Part shown: in pieces, positions 59,836 through 64,000 of the stretch | Numbering within the stretch: position 1 is the first letter of the stretch | How the letters are laid out: each line of letters opens with the position of its first letter | From: Diogma glabrata | Taxonomy: Eukaryota > Arthropoda > Insecta > Diptera > Cylindrotomidae | Assembly: GCA_963693315.1 (NCBI GenBank) | Contig: OY856186.1 | Span: forward strand, 130,882,451-130,946,450 | DNA length: 64,000 nucleotides | Direction: 5' to 3' | Notes under the pieces: generated by a model | Told to the model about the DNA's origin: nothing | The model's input: the letters and a program-made list of their open reading frames with translations, nothing else | The model's database searches: none | Translations under genes and position numbers: made by a program

Positions 59836-61530
59836 TTTAGAGTCGCACTACTTTCTCACCCGCACTAAATTTATATTAACAAGAACTTTTGAAGTTATTT
59901 TTACCCTTTTCAAACACAATTTCTTACATTCAGTTCGTAATCATCTTTTACATGATTTTTTTCAAGTCTGTTACGATTCAGTTGTGCAAACTCCTTAGTG
60001 GGTACAATAATTAACAAAAAAATTCCCAAGAAACAAGCCTATCGTTTTGTTATTGTTTAAAAACGGCCGTTAGAGGTCTTCTCTCTTAGTCTATTTTTGT
60101 CATTCCATTTTATTCTGTTGTTTATTATATTTTGACATCTGCAGATGTGGTTTTTTTTTATGGTTTCGTCGATAAGAGGCTGGTAATGTGTAATCTGGGG
60201 GTGTTTTCTGCTGATAACCCAAAGAATTCGATGGAATGCCAACCACCGTGGAAAAGCGAGCTTATTGATATTAGATTGGTGAGTTGGATGACAATTTTTT
60301 TTTGCTAATATAACTTGTGATCCTCAACAGTTTTGGTGATTATAACAAAACAAAGAATAACAGACAATCTATGTCAATTGTGATTTTTTTTAATAGTATA
60401 ATTTTTTTTGTGTGTAACGAATTCCGTTTTCTTGTCCTAGTTAAAATTTTAAATAAATTCAGTGCGCGTTAGATTAACTTTGGGTGTGTAGTGATCTTCA
60501 GATTCACTACAATGTCTCAAGCCTTCTTATTCATACAACCCAAGTTCCGATCAAAGAACCTTAATCTCATTCATACATTATAACCAAAAATCCAATTAAA
60601 GAACCTTAATTTTATTTCAAGAAATATTTATATTTTCCTTTAGACAAAACAAATTCCATTTAAAATAAAACAGTTTCAATAATTTCGCTTCTCAAAACAA
60701 ATCCTAATATTTGAAAATTTTTTCTTCAAGCAAAAGCATAAGACAAAATTTTCATCAACAATAAAATCCAGAAAAATAATATTCACAACATTGTAATAAC
60801 AATGATCCAATTCATATTACTTTAGGATGCAACCTAATCTTTTAATAATAACTTTCCCACAGAAAAAGATTCGTTCTCATAATTTTGCAAACACAAAATA
60901 TTTCCAAGAAATATCATTACATGATGCATATGAATGAATATATTTCCAATATGCAACGGAAATAAATAAATAATAAAAAATAACTTCTTATATTCCCTAT
61001 GAAGAAAATCAAAGAAAAGAGATTCAAATCAAATTCAATGAATGCAATCTATTGTTATGCGTTTAGTTTTTTTTTGCAACAAACATTATGCATAAATAGA
61101 TGGAAAATCCCAAAGAGTTAATTAGTCGGATCGCGATTTTAGTAGAAGAGTAAATCCTCGACATGGATTTACGAAAAACGGAAAACGAGTGAATTAAAAA
61201 GTGTAGTTTTATGGTGAATTAATAATAAGTGTTCTTTGTATTTTCAAAAGAAAATAAGTCATAAAAAATTATATTCGAGTTAAAAGTTTGCTCAAAAATT
61301 AAGTAGTGTTCTTTGTATATTCAAAATAAAATAAGTTATAAAAAATTATACTCGAATTAAATGTTTGTTCACAAACTAATCCAGGAAAATAAGAGATTCA
61401 ATTAAATTAAATAAAAATAATAAATGTACAAATTTACAAAAATTAATGTGTTTTTGTTAAAAAAAACTCACCAATCTGAGAATGAGGATAAACTCACAAA
61501 ACTGAGAACGGGAGGAAGAACTCACAAGTA
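59836..61530. other. AT-rich non-coding stretch
   Basis: Direct echoes near 61230-61360 (AGTGTTCTTTGTATTTTCAAA twice) and a small AACTCAC/CTGAGA repeat at 61468-61526. No gene recognised. Confidence 0.5.
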
Positions 61531-62384
61531 AGTGCATATAAACTATTTAAAGGGAACCCCAAGGGAGGTTACTACAGGTGTGTCTATAATAAACTGGCCT
61601 ATGTGCCATGTTCGTAAAACTAACAAATATATATCCAAACCTTATGTCCAACGAATAGATAAATTCGGTGCTAGAAAAATGATAACTGCACTTAGTGAAT
61701 TTTTTTTTTGTGAAATTCGTGAGCGCCAGTCACTGGCATGACTAGATAAAATAAACAAAAAGAACAAAAAAAATTAACCAAAAATAATTTATTTGTTAGT
61801 ATCTGCTAATATACGTAAGGATAAAACTTAAAGAGAAAAAATTTTATATATGTAATTTGTGTATGTACCATCGAACTATCGAGAGGAAAACAAGGTAAAT
61901 TGACTACGTAGTAACCTTGGACCTTTTTACCTTTTTTTTTGTTCTCGTATGTTGGCTCATTCAGACATTTTGTTTTTTTTCTGGGTGCTATGAAGTTAAA
62001 TTATAGTAAGAAATAATACATAACCTAAAAAAAATAAATAATAAAACAAAAGTTGCGCTGGTTAAAATAAGATTAATTAGTGTCCAGTTAATTAAAGTAG
62101 AATAAGAAAGTCATAGAACTAATATTCGTGTGTAAAATAAAATTACAAAAATAATGAACTTAGGTGTTTTGCATTGTGTTTATTAACACGTTGGTTGTAA
62201 TGACGTTTGTAGAGAGTGTGTAGCAATATATTCGCGGTCGATCGGTGGTTACTGGGATCTTGATTCCACTTTTATTTACGTTCCGGGATTGTGTGACGTG
62301 GAAGACTGTTCACTATTATTGGTTCAACCACAACCTTGCGGTTCTATTAAAAGAATCTGGCATACAGTCATTTTACCATTTTGA
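61531..62384. other. unassigned stretch
   Basis: A 69-codon frame (61532-61741) has no domain I recognise. A GC-richer block starts at 62200. Confidence 0.4.
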
Positions 62385-62960
62385 AGCAACATTTGGCTGG
62401 ATATATCACCGTTTAGTTAATATTAGTGCCTCAACATCCGTACATTGTTATTGAATTTGGCGGGATATCATCGTTTATTTAATGTGATTGCAACAGCAGC
62501 CTTACCATTGTTATTATAGAACTTAACTACACCAGCACTCTAATATCTGAAGCAACATCTGGCTGGACTTATCTCATGGAGTGGACTGGACTCATCGTTT
62601 AGTTAATATTATTACAACAACATCCGTACATTGTTATTGAATTTGGCTGGATATAGCATCGTTTATTTAATTCTATTGCTTCAACATCCTGGTCATTATT
62701 GTTATTGAATTTGGCCGGATATATCATCGTTATTCTAATATTATTATGGAATGGAATCTAATATTATTATGGAATTTGGCTGTATATAACATCGTTTATT
62801 CAATATTATTGCAACCACATCTGTATATGGTCGTTGAATTTGGCTGGATACATCATCGTTTATTTAATATTACTGCAACATCAGCACTTACCATTTTTTT
62901 TTTGCATCAAATTTGTCTATACAATCGTAATAATATCTGAAGCAACACCTGACTGGATCT
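62385..62960 (+). repeat. degenerate tandem array, ~65-80-bp unit
   Basis: About eight copies of GAATTTGGCTGGATATATCA, TCGTTTATTTAATATTATTG and CAACAACATCCGTACATTGT with variable spacing. It precedes repeat D by about 200 bp, so it may be the promoter-like monomer array of that element. That link is inference. Confidence 0.75.
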
Positions 62961-63159
62961 ATCATATTTCGAATATCATATGTTCATTTGGTGCCACCAA
63001 TTCAGTTGCGGTTTTCTTTTGATACTTAGAGTCCTAATGGGGACTGACTAACGGAAGAAACTGGAGAGGGGGAGCTGATCACATCATGCGGTGAGTAACT
63101 TTAACTTAATAGAAATATGGTTACATGTAAGCATATGGATTTATGCGCATGGATGTATG

Positions 63160-63510
63160 TAGATATGGGTGTTGGTGTGCCTGTGTGAGTGTGTGTGTTT
63201 GTGGGTGTGTGCATGAGTGAATTAAGGTGCGAGTGCGTGTGAATGTGTATTTACCTATGGGGTTGGATGTGGTGATCGTGGGCTTTTTTTATGTATGGGG
63301 TTCGCCAGAGTCTCATTCTTTCCATTGCTTTATTATTTCATCCGATCTTATCATGTGACACGCGTACAATACTGTTATTTGTGTTGGAGCAGCTGGTATA
63401 TATTGTTCGATCCCACTTGCTGATGCTTGTCTTGGGGCTTAAAAATCTCTCTAGGTGCGCGGCCTGCTATGCCACTTCGTTGATTTCTTCACCGAAGCAG
63501 CGCTTCTTTT
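63160..63510 (+). repeat. dispersed repeat D, copy 2
   Basis: Homologous to the minus strand of 28140-27780. GTGGTGATCGTGG, CGCGTACAA, TGGAGCAGC, CGGCCTGCTATGCCACTTCG and GAAGCAGCGCTTC are all conserved. A TG-rich simple repeat opens it in both copies. Confidence 0.75.
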
Positions 63511-63628
63511 TTTTTTTATTTTTTATTCAAAGTTAGGCATGTTTAGTTTTCATTATAATAAATTATAAATTAACGTCTCTGAATATCCGAAGATACCATG
63601 CCAACTAGGGATAAGAATGGACTGCAAA

Positions 63629-64000
63629 TTAAGATTCTCTGAGAAATTTATGAACGTTAACTTTAAAGCCTTGAGGATTAAATTCATCAGGGAAAACCCA
63701 GGAAGGTAAGGCATTCCAAAGATGAGAGACTCTGTTGAAAAAGTCACGATGGAAGGCTACAGTTCTACACCTAATTATTTGAACTGTAAAGGGATGCGCT
63801 GCTACGTTTGCTCTGGTGTGACGCGAAAGGTTTGCTGATGTAGGTAAAATCGATTTGATCTCTTCAGAAGCTCGTTCATCCATAATATATTTATAAAATA
63901 TAGTCAAATCAGCAACATTTTTTCTGTGCTGCAAGGAATCAAGACCGTTAGTAAGACTTGGGTTACCAATGAGTTTAATAGCTCTACGCTGTACAGAATC
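63629..64000 (-). pseudogene. non-LTR retrotransposon RT C-terminal region, cut by window edge
   Basis: Open on the minus strand from the window edge: DSVQRRAIKLIGNPSLTNGL, SLQHRKNVADL, HTRANVAAHPFTVQ, CRTVAFHRDFFNRVSHLWN, ending KFLRES and a stop at 63629. A poly-A-like tail follows to about 63500, then repeat D. The part seen has no break, so this is the best-preserved non-LTR fragment. The trailer shares TGGTATCTTCGGATATTCA with the copy ending at 23953. Whether it is intact cannot be judged without the missing upstream part. Confidence 0.8.

Noticed and set aside
60057..60242. 61-codon minus-strand frame as a gene
   Set aside because: No recognisable domain, AT-rich flanks, and no conserved copy within the window.

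Overview
The window looks like an AT-rich eukaryotic nuclear scaffold, most likely from an arthropod and probably an insect. The basis is the mix of transposable elements: hAT, Tc1/mariner, an insect-style Helitron, a Penelope-like relic, jockey/CR1-like non-LTR ends and a Ty3/gypsy pol. Long (TA)n arrays and a 200-base N gap (46437-46636) also point to a scaffold assembly. I see no convincing host gene. There are no rRNA genes, no CRISPR array and no bacterial-type operons. Nearly everything recognisable is a mobile element or a tandem repeat, often nested.

Layout, left half. 1-5300 is AT-rich sequence with a minisatellite (1911-2560) and a (TA)n tract split by a small TA-flanked inverted-repeat element (4602-4850). 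A decayed non-LTR 3' end lies at 5981-6484. A non-autonomous LTR element with two ~380-bp repeats spans 7227-9236, and a second kind of non-LTR 3' end lies at 9841-10259. A large foldback element (11210-13514) contains a second element (12244-13126, flanked by GAAC). A deleted mariner with long terminal inverted repeats (TIRs) and a broken transposase lies at 13793-14548. A hAT-type element with an 8-bp duplication (18503-21542) holds a broken LTR-element gag and two small inverted-repeat elements. A non-LTR fragment at 22924-23953 carries a 392-bp insertion.

Layout, right half. 25729-26930 is a long-TIR element. 27000-33008 is a 6-kb hAT-type element with perfect 8-bp duplications and no recognisable transposase; it carries a 9-bp Gly/His-type tandem repeat and another foldback. 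37111-42054 is part of a Ty3/gypsy element: its pol has one stop and one frameshift, and its 3' end is interrupted by a TA-flanked element at 37246-38694. 44821-45886 is a ~147-bp satellite that switches orientation, followed by a Penelope-like C-terminus and a hammerhead-like 3' motif. A Helitron (47661-51957) sits inside a giant (TA)n array. A third hAT-type element (54354-58632) interrupts sequence next to a decayed hAT transposase C-terminus (59041-59177). A Crypton-like recombinase fragment (59449-59835), a tandem array (62385-62960) and a non-LTR end running off the window edge complete the map.

The most unusual signal is a set of foldback elements with unrelated arms but the same hairpin tip (10605-10621, 22176-22196, 22346-22361, 48428-48446; degenerate at 11186-11200 and 59229-59243). 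Each has CGAG, a short stem, a GNA or GNNA loop, the complementary stem, and CGAG again. CGAG opposite CGAG cannot pair as an ordinary palindrome, but can form tandem G.A pairs when one strand folds on itself. This suggests selection on a single-stranded DNA or RNA hairpin. The function is unknown.
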